Assembly: GCA_018296165.2 (NCBI GenBank)
Contig: JACKQL020000039.1
Span: 62,001-126,000, forward strand
DNA length: 64,000 nucleotides
Direction: 5' to 3'
From: Termitomyces sp. T153
Taxonomy: Eukaryota; Basidiomycota; Agaricomycetes; Agaricales; Lyophyllaceae
The stretch's first letter is position 1; the number at the start of each line of letters is the position of its first letter. The notes beneath the pieces are model-generated. The model saw only the letters and a list, made by a program, of their open reading frames with translations. It did not search any database and was not told the origin of the DNA. This document shows positions 43,485 to 54,532 of this stretch, in pieces. A program made the translations under genes and the position numbers.

Positions 43485-46400
43485 ATGCCTCGCAGAAAGA
43501 GGTTCCTTGACGATGACGACGATTCAGACTCCAACGACGGCTCTGAACTAGATTTTGATGCGGAAACCGACCCAACAGCAAGAGAGGAACGCGAGCTTTT
43601 TGAGAATCCGTATCAGCACAAAAGGAGGAGGAAGAACGGCAAAGAGGATGCTCTCTATGGGATTTTTGGTGAGGATAGTGAGGATGAGGGTCACAATTCT
43701 AGAAAGCTGGGAAAGAAGAGCGACTGGACAAAAGCACCGGCTTTCGTATCAGGCGACAAAAAGGTAGACCTTGACAAGGAGATGGACTTAGGCTTAGAGG
43801 AGGAGAAAGATTCGGACGAGGAAGTTGAAAAAGATTCGGACGATGAAGATGCGGACGAGGAAGAGGAAGAGGCTAACGCGGACTCCAGCAACTCGGACGA
43901 GTCGATGTCAAGGCCGGCATCTCCTCGAATACGGGTAGATGAAGATGAAAATGAAGAAAGACCAGCGACGGGAGGAGTAGGATTCGGATTTGGTGCTAAG
44001 AAACCTCTTGATGCTTCATCTTTCACTGGCGGCATTGGTTCATCCAACTTTAGAAGTGGTATTGGTTCATCTAAAGGCGGTATTGGATCTCAAAATACTC
44101 CGTCTACGTCTACGTCTACTCCAGAGCCCATGGAAGACCTACCATCCACCTTTGGTAAACGCTCCTTCGTGCGCGATGCGAAGTCCTCGAAATCCGCCGT
44201 TCCTCTTGGTGTAGAAGAAATGGCGCACTTCAGTAAAATCTCAGGAAGTTTCGGTGCACGTATGCTGTCAAAAATGGGTTGGCGAGTGGGAGATGGATTA
44301 GGTACTGCCGGGGAGGGTATTGTAACTCCTGTCGAGAGTAAGATGCGACCCCAGAAGATGGGTATTGCGTTCAGAGGTTTCAGAGAGAAAACTGAACAAT
44401 CAAAGCGAGAGGCGAGGCGTCGTGGAGAGATTGTCAGTGATGATGAAGACGCAAAAACCAAGAACTTCCGCAAAAAAGTCAAGGATCAAGAGCAGAAGCG
44501 GTCGGACGTGTGGAAGCGGCCGAAGAAAGTCAAGACAAAGATCGAGCACAAGACATATGAACAAATTCTTGCTGAAGCAGGTCAAGAGATCCCTGCTGCA
44601 GGCATTGGTCAAATAATCGATGCTACCGGCGCTGTTGTAAGTTTTCCCTCTGGTTTACCCTTCTCTCTCTCACGCATTCGATCCGATTCTTCAATAGCCC
44701 CGAGAGGTTTCTTCACTTGCTGATGTCTCCTTGAATTCATGGTCACCGTCCAACGATCCAACTCGAATACCTGAAGTTCGACACAACATTCGGCTCATTG
44801 CTGATGCTTGCAAGAGTGATCTCGATGGGCTTGCGCGTGAGGCGAGGGCTCTCGACCAACGAAAGAAATTCTCAACGGAAGAGGATACTCGCCTGCGGAA
44901 GAAAGTGGCAGATGAAGCAGAACGTAAGCATCTTTGAATACTTCAATTTATGCAACCTCAGGATTTCACCCAATCAGTCATCGAACGGTTGCAAAAAGTT
45001 CAGCTTGTAGCAAACGACATCAATGCTGTGGCCAAAGAGCTTTCTTCTATGTATGAGGCTACTCTGGAACCTTTCTCCTCGTTATTTTACGGCTTGGTCG
45101 ACCAGTTCTCCCACGAATTCGAACGGTATCGACTAGACGAAATTGTGGTAGCAGCTATAGCTCCCATTGTTCGACGCATGGTAGCCAGCTGGAACCCCCT
45201 CGAAGATCCGACCGCTTTTGTTTCAACATTCAGAACATGGCGACGTGCACTCCGAGTTAATACAGAGGAACCACCACCCGAATTGCAGGTCGACGTCTAT
45301 GGTTCCAAAATTGTGCAGGCTCCTCTAACGTCGATGTAAGTATCTTCTGGATTCTAGTTATTTCCAGATGACCGATCGCATCGTGTGTGTAGTGAGCGAC
45401 CGATGACACCTTTCGAAAGTCTACTTTGGAACGTTTGGTTGCCGAAAGTGCGGACGTGTATCAACAATGATTGGTTACCTGAGATCCCCCTTCCTGCCGT
45501 AAAGTTGTACGAAGCTTGGTGCACTTTTCTTCCGCCTTTCATCCGCGACAACCTCCTCGACCAACTCATACTCCCGAAAGTGCAGAAGGCCGTTGACAAC
45601 TGGAATCCAAAGAGAGATCAAGTGACCTTGCAGTCAATCATCTTCCCTTGGCTTCCACACGTAGGATTAAGAATGGAGGATCTTCTTGGTGACGCCAGGA
45701 GGAAGATTAAGAGTTTAATGAGGAGCTGGACGGTAGGCGAAAAGGTACCTATAGAATTGCCTGCCTGGAAGGAGGTTAGTCCTATTTTCTTCTTTACAAC
45801 AACGGCACCTAAATCTCTCTATCTCCAAGGTCTTTGACGCCGGAGAGTGGGACTCAATGTTACTCAAATATATTGTGCCTAAGTTGGGAGCTACCCTTCG
45901 CGACGATTTCCGCATCAACCCTCGAGATCAAAAAATGGAGCCTCTTCAACATGTCCTGCAATGGGCGGATATCATCAGGTCTTCCATCTTCACTCAAATT
46001 CTCGAGACCGAATTCTTCCCAAAGTGGCTCGACATTCTCCACGTATGGCTCATTCAGCCTCGTGTCAGCTTCGAGGAGGTTGCGCAGTGGTATTCCTTCT
46101 GGAAAGGCACATTTCCGGAATCCGTTCAGGCTATGCCTGGTGTTGGCAGAGGCTTCACTAGAGGGCTGCAGTTAATGAACAAGGCAATCGAACTCGGGCC
46201 CAATGCACCTACCCAGCTCGCTCGCCCAGACTTCCGTGCTGAATTAGCAGCGGCGAGTACACCGGTTCGTAATGGCACGAACGCGGCTTCCATAAAGGGT
46301 CCGCAGAGGCCGTCGGCACTAGCACATGAGATCACATTCAGATCCATCGCGGAAGATTTTGCAGCGGCACATAACCTTCTGTTCATCCCCACTGGGCGCG

Positions 46401-46570
46401 CACACGAAATTTCAAGAATGCCGCTCTACCGTGTCAGCCCGACAGCTGACGGAAGAGGAGGTTTGATGGTGTATATCCAAGATGATGCCATATGGGCACC
46501 GGCCATTGAGGGAGAAGTTTACCGAGCTATATCTCTAGAAGACATGGTACTAAGGGCAAACAGTGCATAA
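43485..46570 (+). CDS. TFP11: TFIP11/Ntr1-type splicing factor (G-patch + GCFC domain)
   Basis: G-patch activator of the DEAH helicase Prp43/DHX15 in spliceosome disassembly (yeast Spp382/Ntr1; human TFIP11). The ATG at 43485 begins MPRRKRFLDDDDDSDSNDGS. The N-terminal tuftelin-interacting region is acidic (DALYGIFGEDSEDEGHNSRK is a family mark). The G-patch spans about residues 253-298 (GARMLSKMGWRVGDGLGTAG ... PQKMGIAFRG). Later KTYEQILAEAGQEIP is also conserved. After an intron near 44640 the GCFC domain follows (MERPMTPFESLLWNVWLPKV, RDNLLDQLILPKVQKAVDNW, PWLPHVGLRMEDLLGDARRK, WSSP-like blocks) and a C-terminal part (ITFRSIAEDFAAAHNLLFIP ... YIQDDAIWAPAIEGEVY). Stop at 46570. Five or six introns, about 930 residues. 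Confidence 0.93.
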
Positions 46571-47498
46571 GTGCTATTTGGAGTGTAGGATTATCGGAGA
46601 TATATACATATACAATTTGATGACATATTCCATACTAATCTTGTTCTAGTCAGAGGTGGGAAAGACACGATTTGACATCGTAGTACAAGGGTCTAGATGC
46701 ATATATGCTGTACAACAATTCATACTCCTCGCATAGGCGTCACGTTGGGCCCACTCATCTGGGTAGGATTGGACGATCCCCACTAGGTCGTCTGGGCAGC
46801 CAGGAGGCCAGACAAGCCTTTGTCCCCAGCCATGTCAGGATTTTTTATTTTGCCAGTGAGGTAGCCGAAGATGCCACGGCCGCTGAACGAGACCCAGTTG
46901 GACCCATCGAATTCCTCGTCCGTTGGGAGCAGGAATAGGCCATGTTCTGAGACATTTTGTTTTCGGGTCTTTTGGTCAAGTTCGGGGGGTCACTATATAT
47001 GATACTATGCTTTATAAGTGATGTGTATCAATGAACATACTATAGGGCATACCTCAGTCAATTCCTTGTTTCACAAGACTTGGCAAAAGCCACATACTCC
47101 AAGCTTCATTGAAATTGGCAAAAATCATGAAAAAGACTGAGGACGGCCCTGATTGTTTGGGAACAATGCAGTCATTGTGGCCCAATCCCTGCACTAGCAA
47201 GCCTATGTTGTGAAAGCCAGGACAATAATGCCAGTTACTAATCCTTCATCTTAATGAGCATTTGACCGATTCGCTCTGCCGACTTGGAATATCGAAGTAA
47301 TGCAACATATGGCAAGGTAATTCACGCATCGTCGGAACCTTGATTGTGAAAAGTAGAGGGTTGAGAACGGTGCAGGCATATGAACCCCGTAAGAAGAATT
47401 GTAACATTTGACTTGGTGAAGAGTTGAGTACAGGAGTATGGCAATCAATCTGGATTGAGAAGGTTCGTATGAAGCTGGTATATACATGCCACGTACAA
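46571..47498. other. Intergenic; Copia gag remnant at about 46705-46940 (-)
   Basis: The minus strand at 46937-46760 reads PTDEEFDGSNWVSFSGRGIFGYLTGKIKNP with a stop soon after, resembling the start of Copia gag (FDGxNW...W/YL-x-GxI). This is a short degenerate fragment. 46980-47498 has no recognisable gene; TFIP11 polyadenylation should occur near 46600. Confidence 0.5.
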
Positions 47499-48110
47499 TT
47501 ATAATGTGCTGGGTAGAGCTGGGAAATCATCATGATCAAAATTAATGCTACGAGATAGGTCAGTTGTCATGTACCCGACGTCGTCCTTGCCGCGAAATTT
47601 ATCGAGCCAATCTTTTTCATCCTGCGTCATGGCGCAATGCAATCGTGTGCTCGTGAGCTCGCTGCGAAGAATATTTGCAAAGTACCTCCTGACTTCAGAT
47701 TGACCCTTCCGAAAATTGAGCCTTGGTTTTGAGTTTGTAATGTCTAGCTCCCGAAGCTTTGGATAATGGAAATACTCGAACATGCGGAAGATGTCCCAAT
47801 CCGCGACAAGACTAATAGATTCCAAGTGATCCATGGAGGCGTGGGATTCTATCTGGCCCTGAAGGACATCTTCAACACTACGTCCTATGTAATGGACGTC
47901 GAATTTGCGTAGGGAGCTCCTTCCCGAATATAGTAAACGTTCGCAATCATCAAGAGATACTTTACATCGCAGGATGAGAATCTTGAGTGAAGGCGGAAGT
48001 TGTTGAGAGAAAAACAGTTTAAACTGATTATGATGTCCTTTCTAGACGACTGCTTCGAGGTACTGAGGCAGGAGTGGCATCGGCAGAGGTGTCACTGTCA
48101 ATATCTCTGA
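47499..48110 (-). pseudogene. F-box/LRR-family C-terminal fragment
   Basis: The open frame 47834-47499 (MDHLESISLVADWDIFRMFE ... FDHDDFPALPSTL) and the stretch upstream (LPPSLKILILRCKVSLDDCE, RKFDVHYIGRSVEDVLQ) read as irregular LRRs. Upstream the frame crosses a TAG at 48042-48044 and continues into the last 30 codons of the membrane-protein ORF (CQKLSVDLPTHQSEILTVTP...), which also read like an LRR. No F-box is present. Either it is a pseudogene or the stop is a read error or a recent mutation. Function, if any, unknown. Confidence 0.55.
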
Positions 48111-48875
48111 TTGATGGGTCGGGAGATCAACGGATAATTTCTGGCATCGTCTGTGACGATCATGGGCCCAAAGAGTCACAAATCCCTGGAGAAATATGGA
48201 TAAACCATATGATGTCCAAGCAACTTCCGAGGTAGAGGGATCATAGCTGCTGAACACTGTAAGTGCATGTCCTGTCTGGCCGAGGGATCGAAGGACAATT
48301 GCAGTTCCTCGCTGCTCATCGTTACTTGCATGGGCTACAAGACTCATCCTGATCATATAGCTTCCCTCAGGCTCAAAATAAAATTTGACGGTGGGCCGGT
48401 TATTGATGTCAACAGAATTTCGGATATTGTTATCGATGATTGTGGCTCGTTCATGGGTTGCGGCCTCGACCATTTGATGCGGATGCGAACGGAGGGAGCG
48501 GCGGTCAGCATCGAAAGCTGGTCGATCAACTGCCCCTGAACCCGTCATAGCAAGTAGTGAACCAATCTCGGGTTCTGAATAAAAATCGTCCCGATGAGAC
48601 TCATCATCAAGCATCGGTGCTCTTGAAAAAGAAAAATCAGGCGGATTAGACACAGTGGTCTCACCGCTTCCGCCGTCTTCATCCTGTGACTCTGCATCAG
48701 AATGACTAGCATCAAGTTCATACTCTGCAGATCCAGCTCCAAGATTAGAGGAGGATGAACGGTGGCCATAAATATGCTGATATAACCAAATGCTAGATGC
48801 GATAGCAAGGCCAGCATTCAGCACACAAGCTGCAGCCACGATGGCAACCTTTAGCTTAAAACGTGACATCTGCAA
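48042..48875 (-). CDS. Single-pass membrane protein of unknown function, chimeric-looking C-terminus
   Basis: 277-codon open frame. The N-terminus MQMSRFKLKVAIVAAACVLN AGLAIASSIWLYQHI has one strong hydrophobic segment (residues about 9-34) followed by a Ser/Asp/Glu-rich region with acidic runs (SHSDAESQDEDGGSG). Then a compact part (ATIIDNNIRNSVDINNRPTV, GSYMIRMSLVAHASN, YGLSIFLQGFVTLWAH) with a second hydrophobic stretch. Upstream on the same strand (49100-48900) is an Asn/Ser-rich frame with NGS and NGT sites (NPLFLCVTVAVGFPAMEM ...) that could be a 5' exon with a secreted ectodomain, but I could not find an in-frame join. The last 30 residues read like the LRR fragment that follows. I do not recognise the family. 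Confidence 0.45.
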   Translation of the reverse strand: MQMSRFKLKVAIVAAACVLNAGLAIASSIWLYQHIYGHRSSSSNLGAGSAEYELDASHSDAESQDEDGGSGETTVSNPPDFSFSRAPMLDDESHRDDFYSEPEIGSLLAMTGSGAVDRPAFDADRRSLRSHPHQMVEAATHERATIIDNNIRNSVDINNRPTVKFYFEPEGSYMIRMSLVAHASNDEQRGTAIVLRSLGQTGHALTVFSSYDPSTSEVAWTSYGLSIFLQGFVTLWAHDRHRRCQKLSVDLPTHQSEILTVTPLPMPLLPQYLEAVV

Positions 48876-49679
48876 TCGCTCTGATCAGGTGGGTGACTGT
48901 AACGTTTTGCCTAAAATGGAACACGCCGGAATTGCACTCGACGAACCAGTTGGACTACCTGTCCCATTAGAACAAAGATCGTTACTATACTGTGACCCGT
49001 TACTCAGAGTGGACAAGGCTCTGATACTGCCAGTCATTTCCATAGCGGGAAACCCAACCGCTACAGTGACACATAAGAATAATGGATTAATTGTGTAGTG
49101 CGTACAATTGCTGCGAGAAGACTGGTTGCCGCTGAGAGAATTCTATAGTTTCTGAGGATGATGTGGATGTACAATTACTGACCGCCTTATATGCTCCTCC
49201 GCACAAAAGAAACGCAAATAGCAAAAGGTGAGAAGATCGTTATTGTTGATCGACAATAAAGCATTGTAAAAAGAACGCGAAAAATCAACTATTGTTGGTC
49301 GACAATAACAGATCCTTGACAAAGCGAAGTTATAACCTCCATAAATGTGAAAGCCCGGTACACATTTAGTATAAACACAATTGCCCGTAAGCTCTACTCC
49401 GTGATCAGAATTGGATGGAAGACGATGAAAAGCCCCGCTCGTTATACGTGGGCAGGAGGTTTCTCCGTGGCTCTGATGGCAAGTTTACTCAGAAGATCTG
49501 CACACAAGTGCTAGTACAGCATTGCAAGTTGCTTCAGGACCGAATACAGACATTAATCTAGTATGTATGGATGTCGGTAGTGGGGTGCGAGTCGAATATT
49601 GAATGTTGAAATGAAGACGATGGAACGCACTTAGATAAGCCGTCATTGAACACCGTCGGATGTAAGACGATGAAACATG
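48876..49679. other. Intergenic with two related 20-bp palindromic motifs
   Basis: Two imperfect palindromes lie at 49240-49259 and 49289-49308 (TATTGTTG-A/G-TCGACAATA core), in the same orientation, 49 bp apart. They could be binding sites or a small repeat. No gene was identified beyond the possible upstream exon mentioned for the membrane-protein ORF. Confidence 0.5.
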
Positions 49680-50594
49680 TCACAGGGTAGGCAGAGTAGT
49701 TGCCCAGCTGACAGTATGCCCCCCATGATGAGGACTGAACTCTGCTTCAGAACTCAAAATTGTATTGAAATTTGCCGTGTCGGCATTCCACAAATCACTC
49801 CAGAACTCAAATCTCTCTAGAACTCCCCAATTGAAGCTTTCGAGGTCGTGAAAATTTGATTGAAAGGCGGGGTAATGGAGCTCGAGTGTTAGGCTGAGGA
49901 GGGATGGAAAGTAGAATTGGTCCAATACAATGCATATGTCTTCATCGGAGACGACAGTAAGGTTTTTCAAAGCTGTGACCGGATATCGTTGTCGAGAACA
50001 GTAGTTTATCAAGGGCGTCACAGACATAGACATAGAATCACGTCTAATGTGTTGCAGAGAAAGGGTCTCGAGCCTATTAGCTTGGCGAAGGATGTATGCG
50101 AAGTCATGCGAGGTAATGTCAGAGGTGATAGTGAGAATCTCAAGATTCGGGAGGAGAGAAGGGGTCAGAGGAAGCCAAGAATCCAAAATCTGTTTTGGAT
50201 GTCCGGTCCATGTCAATTGGCGAAGCTTTGTGAAGTTTGCAAGCGGCAACTCTGAAGAATTGAACCGATTAAAAGGGAGTTCCCTGTTAGGAAGCTCGAT
50301 TTCCAGGTTTTGCCACAGACCAAAATCCAGCAATTCCTCGTGCCCAAGGAAGGAAAGAAGACGCCCGAGAACACGAAAACCATCCTCCAATGTCCATTGA
50401 TGCTCCTCGAATCTTGCTTTGATTTTGAATGGATGACTGGTGTCCACATAATGGCCAACACAACTGTATAGTGTTTTTGTTATGTCTTTGTAAGCACCAT
50501 ATAGCCCGAGTACAATCGAAATTTCCTGGGGTCGTGGTATTACGCGGATGTATGACAAGTGAGAGTGACAGTAGGGATGGACGATGTCTTTCAT
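49680..50594 (-). CDS. LRR-type (F-box family) protein lacking a visible F-box
   Basis: Intronless 304-codon ORF starting MKDIVHPYCHSHLSYIRVIP. The body is a series of irregular LRR blocks: LASFTKL-like ANFTKLRQLTWTGHPKQIL, LPNLEILTITSDITSHDF, ANRLETLSLQHIRRD, LKNLTVVSDEDI, LLSLTLELHYPA. They have the W-x-L-x-x-GF-x-x-LG-x-x-L-x-FLG (50405-50330) and LWQNLEIELPNRELP elements of Agaricomycete F-box proteins. The F-box itself is absent at the N-terminus, so it is either N-terminally truncated or its first exon is unrecognised. It is paralogous to the ORF at 57790 (same GF-x-x-LG...FLG...WQ-x-L motif). Function unknown; SCF adaptor role only by family. Confidence 0.55.
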   Translation of the reverse strand: MKDIVHPYCHSHLSYIRVIPRPQEISIVLGLYGAYKDITKTLYSCVGHYVDTSHPFKIKARFEEHQWTLEDGFRVLGRLLSFLGHEELLDFGLWQNLEIELPNRELPFNRFNSSELPLANFTKLRQLTWTGHPKQILDSWLPLTPSLLPNLEILTITSDITSHDFAYILRQANRLETLSLQHIRRDSMSMSVTPLINYCSRQRYPVTALKNLTVVSDEDICIVLDQFYFPSLLSLTLELHYPAFQSNFHDLESFNWGVLERFEFWSDLWNADTANFNTILSSEAEFSPHHGGHTVSWATTLPTL

Positions 50595-52064
50595 GGAAAT
50601 CGGTGCCGGTGTTGAGAGCAGCCTGCTGCATACTTAGTTTTGATTTCTAAAGGAACAAAGGGACTACCGACTTCTTTTTACTCCCTACAATATGTGCAGA
50701 ATGCGTATACTGCAGGGCTCTCTGCTTGGAAGGCATCTGACATTGAATGAGTTCATCTGCATTGGAGATGTACCATCCTACTCACATGGAAGTCTGAATG
50801 ATTTTCAGTAGAGTTCTGAATGCTATTCAGTATTTAATAGGACTACTTTTACAAAGCAGACCTTATTCAATGTTTTTAGCAGTTCACAAATACAAGTCGC
50901 CCTATAAGGGGAAACTACCTGCCCTATGGTCAGTCACGTAGAAGGAGATAATACGGCTGCGCAAACTGTAGATATCGAGGAAGCAGTGTGCTACACACAT
51001 CAGAAAATCCTCCCAGTTAAAACAAAATTTCAGCTACAGACATGGCCACCGCGCAGAGACTACTCGAAAACCTGGAGCGAGATATACTTGGATATCTACT
51101 GGCAGGAGTTCTTCCCCAGATTCTGATGTCCAGTGCAAACCCAGAAGATCTGCGAAACGATATGGGTCTAATACAGACATTGATCTAGTATTAGGGAGGT
51201 TCAAAACCAGGCGCATCTCGCGGGCCACATTTCGTATTTCGTATTGATGGGATTAGGTAAACAAAGAATTGAGTCTCCGACAAGCCTGTTGTCACGCGCC
51301 CGTAAATCTCCGTTTTACAATAATTATTCACTTCGGGAAATCCCCAGAGTTTCTTGAGAAAAAGCTGTTCGAAACATGTTATGTAATTATAAGCGGTTTT
51401 TTCTAGTCTCCCATAAAATGTAGTTGGAAGAACATAATAAAAATAGTTAAAAAATATCAATGCTTTTCCTTGAGAACAAGGAAATTTTTTTCTTTCGATT
51501 ATCCCTGAGATACAGATAGAAAAAATGACACATGTTTCAAGTCTTTGTTCTCAAGAAAAGAATGACGTTTATCTTTTAGTATTCCTTCGTTCACCAAATT
51601 GTGAAAACAAAAGCATCGATCAAACAGAATCCGTCATTGATAATTGTTTCGTTTTTGGTAATGTCTATGTCCGCATTTCTTTCTTTTCCAACGTAAGGGT
51701 ACTCTCCAACGAAATTGACACTAGCTATAGTTTGATTGGAAATCTTCGGGAGGGATCTTATTGCAAAGTTGTGGTATACAGTTTAAGCTCAAATCCCGAC
51801 CGCCGCCGTTCCCTTCTTTCCTTTTCAAGTCAGGTGACTTCATCTTCAACATCGGTAAATGCTATCATCCCATGCTACGAACAACCTCAGATAGCGCATC
51901 GACCTGCCAACAAATGCAGATTCATCACACGTCATCAATGTACACGCCTGGGTCGCGTTTCTCTCCACTAACTTAGCTATCCTTCTCTCTAACGACGCTG
52001 CCAGTTCTGCGTCTCCCCAGGTTGTGTCATTGATTTATCAAGGCGCGTTGGAGTTCTTCGTATG
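50595..52064. other. Intergenic; diverged MITE copy at about 51329-51560
   Basis: A stretch starting CACTTCGGGAAATCC at 51329 continues AGTTTCTTGAGAAA, GAAACATGTTAT and ends near TTGTTCTCAAGAAAAGAA (51560), resembling the MITE at 38981 in order and motif. A shared block (AGAAGATCTGC ... CAGACATTRATCTAG) also occurs near 49490-49560 and 51150-51190. The ORF 51525-51971 has no coding support. No gene was recognised. Confidence 0.5.
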
Positions 52065-52514
52065 CTAAGAAATCAATGGTGGAATTCTGGTGAAAGATAG
52101 ATTGAACGTACAAGTTTGCCTACTGCTGTTACGCCCTTACTCTCCAACATCTCGATCGCGCTCATGTCGCGTTCCACGGCACGAATGTCAGGCTCCATCT
52201 TAGCGAGAGTGTATGTCTTGACGCCTTCTCGTGGATTTGCGTCCTGTCTTTGGCGCGCTCTCGACACCTACCCCGACGCCAACGCCAACAAGGGGAGCGC
52301 CTCAAGCCAGCTCGGGCGAAGGTCTAGTCCCAAGCATGGGTCGATCGGGGTCTTGGGGATTGATTTGACTGGATTTGAAAGACAGCGGATGAAGATGGGG
52401 AGATGGGGAGGATAATGAAGGAGATGACGAGAGAGATGTGTGGGATGAGTTGAAGAGCATTCGGTGGCGCACGTTAACGTTGTCTCCTAGTAAGACGCTG
52501 CCTTTATTTGCCAT
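52065..52514 (-). CDS. Uncertain small gene, unrecognised
   Basis: Two open stretches can be joined by an intron beginning GTAGGTGTCG (about 52275) and ending CAAAGACAG (about 52248): DLRPSWLEALPLLALAS + GDANPREGVKTYTLAKMEPD, then IRAVERDMSAIEMLESKGVT and AVGKL. The second part looks like an amphipathic helix and reads as genuine protein. An ORF opening with MANKGSVLLGDNVNVRHRML (52514) overlaps in another frame and could be the first exon. I cannot name a family and the 3' end is not located. Confidence 0.3.
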
Positions 52515-52652
52515 TGTGGTACTTATGTAGTGGCCGGTGAAACTTCAGCGACTCAAACTTTCCAAGATCTCAATATAATTCGACACCACATTCTTGGAAG
52601 TTTTCCTGAGCTTAACAAATGCCTCGTAGAACGAGGTTCTACAATACAGCGC

Positions 52653-54424
52653 TCAAGTCTGCTCGGTGATAACAACCTTCTTCCTCTCCGCTTTTGGTTT
52701 TGTCTCTCCTGCACGTGTATGCTTCCTCCTCCTCTCCTCCTTGACACGCCGTGCTTCCAGCATAGTGCGTTTGAGTTTTGATGCCTGGTACACCGACTTG
52801 GGCAAATGCCGCGTCCTAAAACAAGTTTAAATTAAGATGTGTACAGTGGTACAGCAGAAAAGGAGAGATGAACCTTGTGACTTTGTTGACCTCGCTGTCC
52901 ATCTTCCACCGATCCTTGAGACTATCTCTGTACTCAATTGCAGCGCGTTCACGAGCGGTGATGATCCCAAGCTTTTCAGATGCCTTTGCTTTCCATATTC
53001 GAACATTGCCATCGTCGGAACCTGTAAGAACGAATCGCGCATCCCCAGAAAAGATTGATGAAGACACTCTGGGAGAAGAATGTGCATAAGCAAGGTGATT
53101 GATGCACCATGAGATAATGTCACTGACCTTTGCATGCGTTTTGTATGGTAGACCTCTGGTGAGTGTCCCTGGCCTTCCTTCCATATCCGCACAGTGCGAT
53201 CCCATCCACCGCTAACAAACTCTTGGCCTGTAGGACTCCAGTCGCAGCTCATAACTGCTGCAACATGAGCCTTGTAGATATGACTTGGCGTTGAAAGATG
53301 CCGTATGTCGAATGTATAAAGATTGTGGTCTTCGGATGCGAGCAGCATCGTTGTCGGATATATGGGTGACCATGCAAGGGAGTTGCTTCGGAACTGGACG
53401 CATAGATTAAGGGCTAACTTGATCAATCTCTGAAAAAACTACTCACCTGCATAACGACTCGACGCTCGGCCTTGCCTGTTCGTATGTCGTATAGTGTGAA
53501 AGTACGGTCTGAGCCTATGCTGGCGAGTACAGAGTGTTCACTGAGATTAAAACGAACCCCTGTGATGGTTTCAGTGGATGTGGGGAAGGTCAGATTGGAA
53601 ACAGGAGCGCTCCTGCGCTATGTCAGAAGCTATTTGACATATTGAAAAAAGAGTGCTCACTTGGTTTCATCCCATATTTGTACCAGATTTGAGGCGGTAG
53701 CGAAAAGAGGTTCAGACCGATGGTGGTCTATTGAGCTAAAAAGGGCAGTCAGAGTAGTTATTTCATGTGCAACCAATGGATGCGCACTTGAAGGCTGCCT
53801 TTCCCGGAAATACATTCAAAGGCTATACTTGCACTCATGAGCGACTGAAGATATAGCTGTTGAACTTGCCACGTACTTGGTCAGAAGTGCCACTCTTGGT
53901 CGACCAGAGTTTAACGTTGCGATCCACACCACAGCTCAATAGCCTATCTCCGTCTGCAAAACACAATCCTGACACCTTTCCTTTGTGCGCCTGTTGAAGA
54001 GTAATCATCTTTCTTCGTGTTGAGAGATTATGCAGTATAATTCCTGTCAATCGAAGTGAATCATTTTGGTACGGAATTAACGACATATCGAGACATACCT
54101 CCATCCCAGCTTCCACTGGCAATTGTGGTCAATGAATTAGGTTGCCTTGCAAGCACCTCGACAGCATCCATGTGCCCTTCCAAAGCATCAACAAAGGGTT
54201 TGGCGAACATCCGGTCCATCTTTGCAGCATTCAATGCACGCGTCCGTTCCCTAGCTCGCGCAAACGGATGCATAAGAGGGTCGAGATTCCTTGAGGTAGG
54301 TGTTGGGTCGCCAGGACGTAGCGGTAGGTGTGCCTCGGGGGCATGTTGCAGAACGGAGATTTTCTAGACGAGATGAATGATCACTAAGGACCCTCTATGA
54401 GAACAACGCCATACCTACCACCAT
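52653..54424 (-). CDS. SOF1: Sof1 (DCAF13), WD40 component of the SSU processome
   Basis: Nucleolar U3 snoRNP-associated protein needed for 18S rRNA maturation. The start at 54424 is an exon of six coding bases (MV) followed by an intron, then KISVLQHAPEAHLPLRPGD. RNLDPLMHPFARARERTRAL NAAKMDRMFAKPFVDALEGH is the invariant Sof1 opening. WD blades: SLTTIASGSWDGG, VSGLCFADGDRLLSCGVDRN, EPLFATASNLVQIWDE, FNLSEHSVLASIGSDRTFTL, PTTMLLASEDHNLYTFDIRH, QEFVSGGWDRTVRIWKE and ARFVLTGSDDGNVRIWKAKA. The C-terminal Sof1-like domain reads RAAIEYRDSLKDRWKMDSEV, TRTRHLPKSVYQASKLKRTM LEARRVKEERRRKHTRAGET and ends KKVVITEQT. About 460 residues, about seven introns. It is divergent from the WD40 gene at 54533 with 108 bp between start codons. 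Confidence 0.94.
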
Positions 54425-54532
54425 GATCGTGAAGACCCTCTACGGAACTTTCGAAAATATGCTACTTACCTAATCGGAGTAGCGAAGTTATCCGGGCCGG
54501 GATGTCCGCTACCGAGACTAAAGCCTTAAACC

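Noticed and set aside
51525..51971. 148-codon plus ORF
   Set aside because: It begins in MITE-like sequence, has no hydrophobic core pattern or domain, and its composition resembles the intergenic DNA around it.
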